Positions 22,311-35,403 of a stretch of DNA of 64,000 bases are shown here, piece after piece (positions within the stretch are counted from its first letter, which is position 1; the number at the start of each line of letters is the position of its first letter). The notes under the pieces are model-generated. The model had not been told where the DNA came from, did not search any database, and was given only the letters and a program-made list of their open reading frames with translations. Made by a program: the position numbers and the translations under genes. The DNA is taken from assembly GCA_964023205.1 (NCBI GenBank), contig OZ026844.1, positions 9,152,416 to 9,216,415 of the forward strand, in the 5' to 3' direction. This DNA is from Lutraria lutraria (Eukaryota; Mollusca; Bivalvia; Venerida; Mactridae).

Positions 22311-23518
22311 TCAGGGGTGTAGGAGAAAAGGTGGCCAAGAGGGTGAAAATTGCCAAAACTGTATGATTTAATTATATTTGATGACAATGAGAAAAAGTGG
22401 CAAGGAGGGTAAAAACTGGCCAACAATGTATGGTTTATTTACACCTGAAGACATTTTTAGGGGATAACGTGGCCAAGGGGGTAAAAATAACAGGCAAACG
22501 ACATTCGAACTGATTAATTTTACAAAAACATATCTCATATACAATTTACCAAAAAAGGATCAACACTTTTTAAGTAAAATGAATCTGAACTCAATAATAT
22601 ATTTTTCCATGATATATTAATCCTATTAGTCAAGTATATCAACTGTTATTGTGCAGAAATGAATTGACACTGCACTATCATGATATATCACACAGAACAT
22701 AACAGAACAGTACATATACTTTATGAAGACTTAAGCATTACAGCCCATCGCCAAAATAAACATAAACATACACTTACATGCGTGAACTATAAGCAACATT
22801 TTACAAACATTGAAAATAACATAAAATGTAACAGAACAGAACAAAATCATCAATTTACCAATACAGTACAGTTATTATCTAGCTTAATTTGTAAATGTGC
22901 GAATTTTGTTAATAAAGTAAAAATAATTGTCAGAATTCAAAAGTAAGAAAAGAATAGCCTACGTACATACAGCTGTTAATATCAAGTTTACATTTATTCG
23001 TTTCATTTAGTATTTTTGTAAATTTAAACATACTGTGTCGCATTGTATATACTCTTGGAATGTAAGTACATTAACAGTTACAAGAATAACACTGCATAGC
23101 TAAGCTTTGTGACAAACATTCCTGTGTATTTTCACTGAAATTTCTTCAGCAGTTTTTAAGATGAAGGCTGTGTATTGACTTTATGTATAAAAAATTAAAG
23201 GGCCTCAACTTCGTTAAAAATCACTCAACAGTAAAACCTTTGATATATGTGCAACTTCTTTTAGTAAAGATCATTCCTGTAAATTTTCATACGAATACCA
23301 TCAGTAGTATAGCCGAACTTTACTGAAAATAACTTTGTCCATCTATTTATCGTTCCCTTTGTTTACATTGAAAAGTGTACACATAAGCGATTTTATTAGA
23401 CTTGCATATTATATCATCGTAACATATCAATATTTTTTAGGGGTTTAGGAAAGTTTAAATAACATTGATGGAGACACATACCTAAAAAAATCAATTTTAC
23501 TTCATAACGCATAGATAA
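22311..23518. other. Non-coding stretch with three short 'gtggccaagggggt' repeats
   Basis: Three diverged copies of gtggccaagggggtaaaaa lie about 65-75 bp apart (about 22331, 22396, 22470). Nothing else is recognised up to the start of the tandem array. Confidence 0.45.
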
Positions 23519-24138
23519 GCTGACTAATTTGGTCGATGATATAACAGAGCGAAAAAGGGCATGTACGAAAAAAATATGAAATTAAGACTGAAGTGCAGCT
23601 ATTAAGGATTTCGGTCTGTAACAGCTTTCATTACTTTTATTCCTTTCACCGTCCCATTATACTTTTTTTATATATTTGAAGTGCCACACCCCCACTTATC
23701 ATGTTTGCCCAAATTTGAAAAAACAGGGCTTTATTTAAATAAAAATTGCACATGAAATAAGTTTTTGTAGAATTGTTTTTTGTGTTGGTTTACATTTTGG
23801 ACCCATTCACAGACTCCCGTTTTCACAGAAGCAAAAATTGCACATTTGTTCAAACAACTATAACCAGTGCCCCTGTGTGGGGTCATTCTATAAGACTTAG
23901 ATCAAAAACATCTTCAAAAATATATAAACAAGATGTGAAAATATAAAACACTTTCACCAGATAGATTTTCGGCTATATAACAGTTTGAATGTGATACATG
24001 ATCAGATTTTCTAAATTGCTTTAAACTAGCTTGTATGTATACTCATTTTTTTTAAACACAAGCATGCTTCCGCTTTGATATCTTAACTAATTAATTGAGA
24101 AAAAAATGTTCTATCAAGAAAAAAATACTACAAAAGTA

Positions 24139-24215
24139 ATAGGGTCCGAATGGGGATTCAACTCAGGACCTCTTATTTCACAAGCGAGCATCTTACCACA
24201 GCACCCACTGGCAAT
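24139..24215 (-). mobile_element. tRNA-like SINE head in the 3,232-bp unit
   Basis: The reverse complement carries a box A-like gtggtaagatgctcgctt and a box B-like gagttgaatcccc, spaced as in a tRNA. It is repeated at offsets of 3,232 and 6,464 bp. The acceptor stem and anticodon loop are not convincing, so this is SINE-derived, not a working tRNA gene. Confidence 0.6.
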
Positions 24216-25174
24216 CAATGACAAAAGGATTCTTAATTTAGAATTTCCATTAGAGTTTGAAATCCTTAAATGTAAAAACAGTACATAAAGTTTAGCAATA
24301 GCATTAAATTCATAACACGAGATGGCATTACGTGTCTATAATTCAGCAATTTCACGTCTACATTGTATCACTTTGTTACACAAATCTATTCACTACCACC
24401 AACACTGTTCACTACTACCTCACCAGTGACTTTCAGTTACATGACCCCAAACATGCGTTGCGCTGAGGCGCAACGCAATAATGAAACAATCTTCTTGTCA
24501 AAAACTACAATGTCTAGAGCTTAGATATTTTAAATGTACTACTGTCTAGTAGACCCGGGGGTCACTTAATTTTTTGAAAAGTGTTTTTCTTTAAATTACT
24601 AAGCTTACATATTTGGTATGTAGTATTTTGAAGAGAGCCTCTATCAACTTTAATCATTGCACCGGGGTCAAAACTGGTTCAGCCAAGGAGTCACTTGATT
24701 TTACAATTCGGCATTTGTAGGTATTGTAAGTTTTAAAAATCTTCTTTTCAAAAATAAAGCAATGTGTCGTCGAATTGACAACCCTAATTTTTGTACTAAA
24801 ACGATTTCTATGGTTTGACAGAGTTCTACTCCTAATTAAAGATTAAGATGAAAGTAGCTACACTCTTTTTCTGGTGAGCGATTGTAGGGCCACTAACTGT
24901 GGCCCTCTTGTTTCTATATCACATAGCTGTTTCTCGTATTTGAATTCGGTGTTCTAGATCCCCTTCTACATAATTATATTTTAGAACATTTACCCGTGAT
25001 ACATTGTAAATCACATTGGATGATTTGACGTCACGTGGTGACCTAATATATCGTATATTAGGTTAACAGAATATATTAGGTCTGTAATGGAGTCATTTAT
25101 ATTTAAATATTGGGTTTGTAATGGAGGCTTTTATTGGAAATGATGACGAGGAAGGTAGTCTGCGTGATATAATC

Positions 25175-25314
25175 GTTACAGGGATTGTAACTTACCCGAT
25201 ACGGGATATACGGGTCTGTGGAAAACCATATCGGGACTCGACCTTCGGTCTCGCCCCATATGGTTTTCCACAGACCCGTATATCCCGTATCGGGTCAGTT
25301 ACTAACCCTGTAAC
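25175..25314. repeat. 140-bp palindrome (hairpin) in the 3,232-bp unit
   Basis: The core arms run acccgatacgggatatacgg onward to ccatat. They are perfect over 38 bp and separated by a 26-bp loop that itself holds gaccttcggtc. Imperfect pairing extends outward through gttacaggg/ccctgtaac. Identical copies lie at 28407-28546 and 31639-31778. It is probably a fold-back MITE. Confidence 0.9.
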
Positions 25315-26750
25315 TATTAATAAAGGTAGTAATATATATGTCGACTTATTTCAACAAACCCGTATGTCAAATCGCATTTGAAGTTTTGAAGTTAGGCATT
25401 AGGTTTGTGGAATTTGGGTTACCCTATGTAAAAAATGAAACCAAAAACACAATATCGCCAAAAAATGATAGAAAAGCCGGCGAGTGGTTAATTCTCCAAA
25501 CAAAAACGTTAAACTTTAGAATCCCTTGATAATAAATTTTCGACAAAAGCGGTAACTATAAGAGCAAAATATTGGTTTAATAGATAATCAGTAACACGAG
25601 GACTTCGTCTGTTTAGGTTTATATTTATTTGTACTTGTTATCAGTTAAGTTGACAATGATTTTATTTACAATATACAATCTTTGATTTTTTCCACTTGTG
25701 TTCATACGTTGAAGTCCCTCTGTTTTTTTGTGAATTTTCAATACCCAAGTATTCATTTATAAGATGGACGACCACTTCGATCTTTGTTTTTTATCAATTT
25801 ATTTATTTACACAAATATTAGAATCACTACGCAGTGTATCTACTTTGAGATAAAACAAGCGAAGTCTTATAATTTGATAACAATTCTATAATTGAATTTA
25901 TCTATAGACTTGTTACGGTGAAATTGGTCAATAATTGAGTCAACATTGAGACAACTTGGATAAAGGTATCGATACAATTAATAATGTGATAGATCAGACT
26001 ATATAAAATACGTGTGTCGTAAGGTCGTCTGCTCTGCTTTATAAGTATGAGTTTTGTGTCCTGTGTTGTATATTTACGTTCTTTCTTCAATGTCGTTCTC
26101 GACAATTTACCCATTCTTATCCACCCGTTAACCATTCCCACTTCCTTCATTGTCACTATTTCGAAATCACAAGAAATCTCATTTATCAAGCGCACTGTTT
26201 CTCGACAGAATATGTTTGTTTACGATCGGCAATTTGGCCAGTAATTCAAATCGCTTAAACGGTTATAAATCACATTTATATCTACGTAATCGTTTTATTA
26301 TGACAACAACTATACACATAGATAAAAACTAAAGTCTTATTTTGTACATTAGATGGAAATTTAGGAGACTTGGTGGTATGTTTTGAACTACTTTTTAGAA
26401 GTTGACAGAGACGTTAAACTGGTTCCCGTTCCATCATGCAGTGCACCACATACAAGTTAACGGGAACCAATTAACAGACACGTACGCGAGGCGCGACGAA
26501 CGGCAACTCTGGGTAGAGATGAAATTCGTGTGTTAGAATCTCGGCTCCGCCTTCCTATATTTCAGGGACGAATTGTTCGTGCCCCCGCCCAAACTACCGA
26601 GCCAAGTATATTTTGTAATCTGTTAAGAAAAAACACAGGAATGGGGATAATTAGATATGTATCGGTGATTTACACCGGGCATGATAAAGAACCAGGAAAA
26701 GCTATTCGAAATAATACTTAGGATATAAATGCCCGTTTTTCCTGCATCTT

Positions 26751-29700
26751 GCTGACTAATTTGGTCGATGATATAACAGAGCGAAAAAGGGCATGTACGA
26801 AAAAAATATGAAATTAAGACTGAAGTGCAGCTATTAAGGATTTCGGTCTGTAACAGCTTTCATTACTTTTATTCCTTTCACCGTCCCATTATACTTTTTT
26901 TATATATTTGAAGTGCCACACCCCCACTTATCATTTTTGCCCAAATTTGAAAAAACAGGGCTTTATTTAAATAAAAATTGCACATGAAATAAGTTTTTGT
27001 AGAATTGTTTTTTGTGTTGGTTTACATTTTGGACCCATTCACAGACTCCCGTTTTCACAGAAGCAAAAATTGCACATTTGTTCAAACAACTATAACCAGT
27101 GCCCCTGTGTGGGGTCATTCTATAAGACTTAGATCAAAAACATCTTCAAAAATATATAAACAAGATGTGAAAATATAAAACACTTTCACCAGATAGATTT
27201 TCGGCTATATAACAGTTTGAATGTGATACATGATCAGATTTTCTAAATTGCTTTAAACTAGCTTGTATGTATACTCATTTTTTTTAAACACAAGCATGCT
27301 TCCGCTTTGATATCTTAACTAATTAATTGAGAAAAAAATGTTCTATCAAGAAAAAAATACTACAAAAGTAATAGGGTCCGAATGGGGATTCAACTCAGGA
27401 CCTCTTATTTCACAAGCGAGCATCTTACCACAGCACCCACTGGCAATCAATGACAAAAGGATTCTTAATTTAGAATTTCCATTAGAGTTTGAAATCCTTA
27501 AATGTAAAAACAGTACATAAAGTTTAGCAATAGCATTAAATTCATAACACGAGATGGCATTACGTGTCTATAATTCAGCAATTTCACGTCTACATTGTAT
27601 CACTTTGTTACACAAATCTATTCACTACCACCAACACTGTTCACTACTACCTCACCAGTGACTTTCAGTTACATGACCCCAAACATGCGTTGCGCTGAGG
27701 CGCAACGCAATAATGAAACAATCTTCTTGTCAAAAACTACAATGTCTAGAGCTTAGATATTTTAAATGTACTACTGTCTAGTAGACCCGGGGGTCACTTA
27801 ATTTTTTGAAAAGTGTTTTTCTTTAAATTACTAAGCTTACATATTTGGTATGTAGTATTTTGAAGAGAGCCTCTATCAACTTTAATCATTGCACCGGGGT
27901 CAAAACTGGTTCAGCCAAGGAGTCACTTGATTTTACAATTCGGCATTTGTAGGTATTGTAAGTTTTAAAAATCTTCTTTTCAAAAATAAAGCAATGTGTC
28001 GTCGAATTGACAACCCTAATTTTTGTACTAAAACGATTTCTATGGTTTGACAGAGTTCTACTCCTAATTAAAGATTAAGATGAAAGTAGCTACACTCTTT
28101 TTCTGGTGAGCGATTGTAGGGCCACTAACTGTGGCCCTCTTGTTTCTATATCACATAGCTGTTTCTCGTATTTGAATTCGGTGTTCTAGATCCCCTTCTA
28201 CATAATTATATTTTAGAACATTTACCCGTGATACATTGTAAATCACATTGGATGATTTGACGTCACGTGGTGACCTAATATATCGTATATTAGGTTAACA
28301 GAATATATTAGGTCTGTAATGGAGTCATTTATATTTAAATATTGGGTTTGTAATGGAGGCTTTTATTGGAAATGATGACGAGGAAGGTAGTCTGCGTGAT
28401 ATAATCGTTACAGGGATTGTAACTTACCCGATACGGGATATACGGGTCTGTGGAAAACCATATCGGGACTCGACCTTCGGTCTCGCCCCATATGGTTTTC
28501 CACAGACCCGTATATCCCGTATCGGGTCAGTTACTAACCCTGTAACTATTAATAAAGGTAGTAATATATATGTCGACTTATTTCAACAAACCCGTATGTC
28601 AAATCGCATTTGAAGTTTTGAAGTTAGGCATTAGGTTTGTGGAATTTGGGTTACCCTATGTAAAAAATGAAACCAAAAACACAATATCGCCAAAAAATGA
28701 TAGAAAAGCCGGCGAGTGGTTAATTCTCCAAACAAAAACGTTAAACTTTAGAATCCCTTGATAATAAATTTTCGACAAAAGCGGTAACTATAAGAGCAAA
28801 ATATTGGTTTAATAGATAATCAGTAACACGAGGACTTCGTCTGTTTAGGTTTATATTTATTTGTACTTGTTATCAGTTAAGTTGACAATGATTTTATTTA
28901 CAATATACAATCTTTGATTTTTTCCACTTGTGTTCATACGTTGAAGTCCCTCTGTTTTTTTGTGAATTTTCAATACCCAAGTATTCATTTATAAGATGGA
29001 CGACCACTTCGATCTTTGTTTTTTATCAATTTATGTATTTACACAAATATTAGAATCACTACGCAGTGTATCTACTTTGAGATAAAACAAGCGAAGTCTT
29101 ATAATTTGATAACAATTCTATAATTGAATTTATCTATAGACTTGTTACGGTGAAATTGGTCAATAATTGAGTCAACATTGAGACAACTTGGATAAAGGTA
29201 TCGATACAATTAATAATGTGATAGATCAGACTATATAAAATACGTGTGTCGTAAGGTCGTCTGCTCTGCTTTATAAGTATGAGTTTTGTGTCCTGTGTTG
29301 TATATTTACGTTCTTTCTTCAATGTCGTTCTCGACAATTTACCCATTCTTATCCACCCGTTAACCATTCCCACTTCCTTCATTGTCACTATTTCGAAATC
29401 ACAAGAAATCTCATTTATCAAGCGCACTGTTTCTCGACAGAATATGTTTGTTTACGATCGGCAATTTGGCCAGTAATTCAAATCGCTTAAACGGTTATAA
29501 ATCACATTTATATCTACGTAATCGTTTTATTATGACAACAACTATACACATAGATAAAAACTAAAGTCTTATTTTGTACATTAGATGGAAATTTAGGAGA
29601 CTTGGTGGTATGTTTTGAACTACTTTTTAGAAGTTGACAGAGACGTTAAACTGGTTCCCGTTCCATCATGCAGTGCACCACATACAAGTTAACGGGAACC

Positions 29701-29982
29701 AATTAACAGACACGTACGCGAGGCGCGACGAACGGCAACTCTGGGTAGAGATGAAATTCGTGTGTTAGAATCTCGGCTCCGCCTTCCTATATTTCAGGGA
29801 CGAATTGTTCGTGCCCCCGCCCAAACTACCGAGCCAAGTATATTTTGTAATCTGTTAAGAAAAAACACAGGAATGGGGATAATTAGATATGTATCGGTGA
29901 TTTACACCGGGCATGATAAAGAACCAGGAAAAGCTATTCGAAATAATACTTAGGATATAAATGCCCGTTTTTCCTGCATCTT
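26751..29982. repeat. 3,232-bp tandem repeat unit, copy 2
   Basis: Same length and content as copy 1. The junction is catctt-gctgac. It carries T where copy 1 has G (26935) and G where copies 1 and 3 have T (29035). Confidence 0.97.
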
Positions 29983-32900
29983 GCTGACTAATTTGGTCGA
30001 TGATATAACAGAGCGAAAAAGGGCATGTACGAAAAAAATATGAAATTAAGACTGAAGTGCAGCTATTAAGGATTTCGGTCTGTAACAGCTTTCATTACTT
30101 TTATTCCTTTCACCGTCCCATTATACTTTTTTTATATATTTGAAGTGCCACACCCCCACTTATCATTTTTGCCCAAATTTGAAAAAACAGGGCTTTATTT
30201 AAATAAAAATTGCACATGAAATAAGTTTTTGTAGAATTGTTTTTTGTGTTGGTTTACATTTTGGACCCATTCACAGACTCCCGTTTTCACAGAAGCAAAA
30301 ATTGCACATTTGTTCAAACAACTATAACCAGTGCCCCTGTGTGGGGTCATTCTATAAGACTTAGATCAAAAACATCTTCAAAAATATATAAACAAGATGT
30401 GAAAATATAAAACACTTTCACCAGATAGATTTTCGGCTATATAACAGTTTGAATGTGATACATGATCAGATTTTCTAAATTGCTTTAAACTAGCTTGTAT
30501 GTATACTCATTTTTTTTAAACACAAGCATGCTTCCGCTTTGATATCTTAACTAATTAATTGAGAAAAAAATGTTCTATCAAGAAAAAAATACTACAAAAG
30601 TAATAGGGTCCGAATGGGGATTCAACTCAGGACCTCTTATTTCACAAGCGAGCATCTTACCACAGCACCCACTGGCAATCAATGACAAAAGGATTCTTAA
30701 TTTAGAATTTCCATTAGAGTTTGAAATCCTTAAATGTAAAAACAGTACATAAAGTTTAGCAATAGCATTAAATTCATAACACGAGATGGCATTACGTGTC
30801 TATAATTCAGCAATTTCACGTCTACATTGTATCACTTTGTTACACAAATCTATTCACTACCACCAACACTGTTCACTACTACCTCACCAGTGACTTTCAG
30901 TTACATGACCCCAAACATGCGTTGCGCTGAGGCGCAACGCAATAATGAAACAATCTTCTTGTCAAAAACTACAATGTCTAGAGCTTAGATATTTTAAATG
31001 TACTACTGTCTAGTAGACCCGGGGGTCACTTAATTTTTTGAAAAGTGTTTTTCTTTAAATTACTAAGCTTACATATTTGGTATGTAGTATTTTGAAGAGA
31101 GCCTCTATCAACTTTAATCATTGCACCGGGGTCAAAACTGGTTCAGCCAAGGAGTCACTTGATTTTACAATTCGGCATTTGTAGGTATTGTAAGTTTTAA
31201 AAATCTTCTTTTCAAAAATAAAGCAATGTGTCGTCGAATTGACAACCCTAATTTTTGTACTAAAACGATTTCTATGGTTTGACAGAGTTCTACTCCTAAT
31301 TAAAGATTAAGATGAAAGTAGCTACACTCTTTTTCTGGTGAGCGATTGTAGGGCCACTAACTGTGGCCCTCTTGTTTCTATATCACATAGCTGTTTCTCG
31401 TATTTGAATTCGGTGTTCTAGATCCCCTTCTACATAATTATATTTTAGAACATTTACCCGTGATACATTGTAAATCACATTGGATGATTTGACGTCACGT
31501 GGTGACCTAATATATCGTATATTAGGTTAACAGAATATATTAGGTCTGTAATGGAGTCATTTATATTTAAATATTGGGTTTGTAATGGAGGCTTTTATTG
31601 GAAATGATGACGAGGAAGGTAGTCTGCGTGATATAATCGTTACAGGGATTGTAACTTACCCGATACGGGATATACGGGTCTGTGGAAAACCATATCGGGA
31701 CTCGACCTTCGGTCTCGCCCCATATGGTTTTCCACAGACCCGTATATCCCGTATCGGGTCAGTTACTAACCCTGTAACTATTAATAAAGGTAGTAATATA
31801 TATGTCGACTTATTTCAACAAACCCGTATGTCAAATCGCATTTGAAGTTTTGAAGTTAGGCATTAGGTTTGTGGAATTTGGGTTACCCTATGTAAAAAAT
31901 GAAACCAAAAACACAATATCGCCAAAAAATGATAGAAAAGCCGGCGAGTGGTTAATTCTCCAAACAAAAACGTTAAACTTTAGAATCCCTTGATAATAAA
32001 TTTTCGACAAAAGCGGTAACTATAAGAGCAAAATATTGGTTTAATAGATAATCAGTAACACGAGGACTTCGTCTGTTTAGGTTTATATTTATTTGTACTT
32101 GTTATCAGTTAAGTTGACAATGATTTTATTTACAATATACAATCTTTGATTTTTTCCACTTGTGTTCATACGTTGAAGTCCCTCTGTTTTTTTGTGAATT
32201 TTCAATACCCAAGTATTCATTTATAAGATGGACGACCACTTCGATCTTTGTTTTTTATCAATTTATTTATTTACACAAATATTAGAATCACTACGCAGTG
32301 TATCTACTTTGAGATAAAACAAGCGAAGTCTTATAATTTGATAACAATTCTATAATTGAATTTATCTATAGACTTGTTACGGTGAAATTGGTCAATAATT
32401 GAGTCAACATTGAGACAACTTGGATAAAGGTATCGATACAATTAATAATGTGATAGATCAGACTATATAAAATACGTGTGTCGTAAGGTCGTCTGCTCTG
32501 CTTTATAAGTATGAGTTTTGTGTCCTGTGTTGTATATTTACGTTCTTTCTTCAATGTCGTTCTCGACAATTTACCCATTCTTATCCACCCGTTAACCATT
32601 CCCACTTCCTTCATTGTCACTATTTCGAAATCACAAGAAATCTCATTTATCAAGCGCACTGTTTCTCGACAGAATATGTTTGTTTACGATCGGCAATTTG
32701 GCCAGTAATTCAAATCGCTTAAACGGTTATAAATCACATTTATATCTACGTAATCGTTTTATTATGACAACAACTATACACATAGATAAAAACTAAAGTC
32801 TTATTTTGTACATTAGATGGAAATTTAGGAGACTTGGTGGTATGTTTTGAACTACTTTTTAGAAGTTGACAGAGACGTTAAACTGGTTCCCGTTCCATCA

Positions 32901-33214
32901 TGCAGTGCACCACATACAAGTTAACGGGAACCAATTAACAGACACGTACGCGAGGCGCGACGAACGGCAACTCTGGGTAGAGATGAAATTCGTGTGTTAG
33001 AATCTCGGCTCCGCCTTCCTATATTTCAGGGACGAATTGTTCGTGCCCCCGCCCAAACTACCGAGCCAAGTATATTTTGTAATCTGTTAAGAAAAAACAC
33101 AGGAATGGGGATAATTAGATATGTATCGGTGATTTACACCGGGCATGATAAAGAACCAGGAAAAGCTATTCGAAATAATACTTAGGATATAAATGCCCGT
33201 TTTTCCTGCATCTT
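29983..33214. repeat. 3,232-bp tandem repeat unit, copy 3
   Basis: Same length and content. It ends at catctt and is followed by gc, the first two bases of a further unit, before a C-rich/(CT)n microsatellite. It shares T with copy 2 at 30167 and T with copy 1 at 32267, so it is a mosaic of the two. Confidence 0.97.
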
Positions 33215-33216
33215 GC

Positions 33217-33229
33217 CTCCCCCCCCCCA

Positions 33230-33261
<32 letters not shown>
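33217..33261. repeat. Poly-C / (CT)n microsatellite closing the tandem array
   Basis: Two C runs followed by an uninterrupted (ct)n tract, starting two bases after the third unit ends. Such a tract can stall replication or be an assembly breakpoint. Confidence 0.9.
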
Positions 33262-33262
<1 letters not shown>

Positions 33263-33309
33263 GGGCGACTCAGAGATCAACATAATAGTTGAGTGGACCG
33301 TAAATATAA

Positions 33310-33570
33310 TTATTTGGGTTTAAGACCGTTTTCAAACAAAACATTATTAATTCAGTTATATACGGAGGCTGGTTTACCTAACAAGTTTCCCTGGACGGTA
33401 TTCTAACCAGTACTAACTTGCCGTTACACAAGAGACCGACAGCTGCTCCATATTATGTGAAAGAATATCGTCTATAATTTCATTAAAGGGTATGGCGTGC
33501 TACGACGGGGATTCGAACCAGATTGCCAGGTTCCAAATCCTGTGCAATAACCACTGGACAACGGCCGCGG
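33310..33570 (-). mobile_element. tRNA-derived SINE, minus strand
   Basis: The reverse complement has a box A-like gtccagtggttattgcac, a box B ggttcgaatcccc and a tRNA-like 3' side. A body with tactggttagaatacc and ataactgaattaataatgtt follows, then a cggtcttaaaccc tail resembling the SINE at 39955-40262. Confidence 0.7.
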
Positions 33571-34051
33571 CCTTGAATTAACATTACAAAAGGGGGAAAT
33601 TTAGCTTGATTATTACATGTATAATAAAGTTCCGTTGATTAAGTGACAACTTATATTAGTGTTATCACCAATAAAAACTGTGAATATCTATGTCGATCGC
33701 AACAGTTTGACCAAGTTTGTTCTCAGTTTTCTTTGTTTGAAAAAAAATCACTAGCTATAAATTCAATACATAGCAATATCAATGCTAAGTTGTTACAAAT
33801 AGTTTTAACTTTTTTTATCTGTCCAATATTTAAGTTACGGTCGATATATACCTTACCCTTATTTTTCCAATATTTGCCGTGGCATACACAATCCAAGGTG
33901 GATATTATTACAAGTAGAGTAATCGATATTTCGTATTAACATGATTTAACGTTAGCCTGTTCAGGTATATACATACTCGCTTAGTTAAGTTCAATAATTG
34001 TCTATATACGGACATGGGAATCTGTATTGTGAATTATACTTAAAAAGAAAC

Positions 34052-35344
34052 ATGTATAAACAGTTTAAGAAGTTAAATGGATTTGTAAACTCTGATGGAA
34101 ATAAACTCGTGGATAAAGTGAAACATCGAGATACAATTGACGAGGAGAGTGACTCGAAAGAAACCAAATCGGACGTAAATGATAATAAGATTCGCGTGGA
34201 TACGCTTAGCAACAGTGTAAATAGTGGTAGTCTATTAGTTCATGATGACCGGAAGTTGGTTCTACACTTTGACATCCGGAATACCGTGCTTGTAGCCGAT
34301 TCGATAACTAATGTGTCGGTTGAACAGGCCCTTAACAGCTTCCTGACTGGGGTCGTGTGGGGTCATGAGGGACCCAACGGAGAGTGGATTTGGCACTCTG
34401 ACCAAATCTCTCTCACACAGCCGGCAAGTGACGTTATAACATATTACAAATACCTAGAGAAGAAATATGTAAAAAATACAGACGATCGGACAGCACTCCG
34501 ATTAGCGACGGGTGATTTTGTTCACAGTGAGATAGGTAGTAGATTTGAACCCTATCTTCAATATCATTTAGATTTGCTCAAATGGCGGCACGATTTTGAA
34601 CATGACACTCACAACATTTTAACTATGTCCGGTCTTGACGGACAGCAATATAATTATATTGTACCTGCTTTATATAAATGTATTCACCATTTGGTCAAAA
34701 CCGGAAGAAACTTTGCAATAGTGTTCAGAACGTTCGGTTTAGATGCTCCCAATGTGATTAAAAGCTTAGAACTCGGTCTAAAAGGTAACCACCCGGGTTA
34801 TCCCGAATGCCTAGATTTAAATGTAGACCTCAATATCGGCACGGTCAAGCGAAGCGCGAAAGAACCCACAGTGTTCACAGTGTCATCTGGCTCAGACGAG
34901 AGCTCGCCAAACACTTTCGTAGGTGATAGAGCAATTTACGAAATGTTGTCACAAAAAACAGGTATCTCTGGTTTTAGAGATGACGTGAACTATTGGCTGG
35001 AGAATTCATACCATCATGAAACATCAAAACCTCACATCATCGACCCATTTGATAGTAATGTGCACCATATATTCTTTGATGATAATTTTAGAACATACGA
35101 AGATGATAGCATTATTGACGTGAGAATGTTCGAGTCACGTGATGCCAAAGACGCGCGAAGTTTAAAGAAAGAGGAAATAGCACAGTTTGATAATGTATGT
35201 ATGGTCCAAGCAGATCTCATAAAGTGTATCGAGGATGACAATTACTATGTTGATAGAATACGCGAATGTGAATCTAACTATAGTTTATTTCTAACCAGAT
35301 GGAATCGTCTTTCTAGAAGTTTTTCAGTCAATAATGTAGTGTAA
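34052..35344 (+). CDS. Intronless 430-residue protein, HAD-like (tentative)
   Basis: The open frame reaches back to a TTG at 33998, but the first ATG is 34052 with A at -3, so I start there; TAA at 35342-35344. I infer a haloacid dehalogenase-like (HAD) fold from three blocks, numbered from the ATG: LVLHFDIRNTVL (Asp at about 74, Thr at about 78) resembles motif I; FAIVFRTFGLD (Thr at about 227) resembles motif II; HHIFFDDNFR (Asp-Asp at about 343-344) resembles motif IV. The second Asp of the usual DxD is Arg, so general acid catalysis would be altered and activity is doubtful. An acidic/basic linker precedes the domain (about residues 18-60). No signal peptide or membrane segment is evident, so it is probably cytosolic or nuclear. 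The single exon suggests a retrocopy or naturally compact gene. Substrate unknown. Confidence 0.75.
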   Translation: MYKQFKKLNGFVNSDGNKLVDKVKHRDTIDEESDSKETKSDVNDNKIRVDTLSNSVNSGSLLVHDDRKLVLHFDIRNTVLVADSITNVSVEQALNSFLTGVVWGHEGPNGEWIWHSDQISLTQPASDVITYYKYLEKKYVKNTDDRTALRLATGDFVHSEIGSRFEPYLQYHLDLLKWRHDFEHDTHNILTMSGLDGQQYNYIVPALYKCIHHLVKTGRNFAIVFRTFGLDAPNVIKSLELGLKGNHPGYPECLDLNVDLNIGTVKRSAKEPTVFTVSSGSDESSPNTFVGDRAIYEMLSQKTGISGFRDDVNYWLENSYHHETSKPHIIDPFDSNVHHIFFDDNFRTYEDDSIIDVRMFESRDAKDARSLKKEEIAQFDNVCMVQADLIKCIEDDNYYVDRIRECESNYSLFLTRWNRLSRSFSVNNVV

Positions 35345-35403
35345 ATGAAGTTCTAAGTAATCTTCCGTGCAGAAGTTTAGTGCTCCTATGGAGTTGCGTT
35401 GAT

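Larger units (their letters stand above)
23519..26750. repeat. 3,232-bp tandem repeat unit, copy 1
   Basis: Starts at gctgactaatttggtcgatg, which recurs exactly 3,232 bp later and again after a further 3,232 bp. The unit contains a tRNA-like SINE head (minus), the dispersed 'gtgagcgattgtagggcc' repeat (24484-24915), a 140-bp palindrome (25175-25314) and a solo TIR-like tip (26412). Six short chance frames recur in every copy but show no codon constraint or recognisable domain, so I call none of them genes. Differs from copy 2 at 23703 and 25803. Confidence 0.97.

Noticed and set aside
24106..33185. Six short frames repeated in each 3,232-bp unit as possible genes
   Set aside because: They overlap a SINE head, a palindrome and a dispersed repeat. 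Identity between copies reflects recent duplication, not coding constraint.
33484..33570. Functional tRNA gene on the minus strand
   Set aside because: Boxes A and B are good but the acceptor stem and anticodon arm do not fold convincingly and a SINE body follows.
33998..34051. Longer start for the HAD-like protein
   Set aside because: The extended frame begins with TTG; the first ATG is 34052, with a reasonable context, so the first 18 codons are not annotated.
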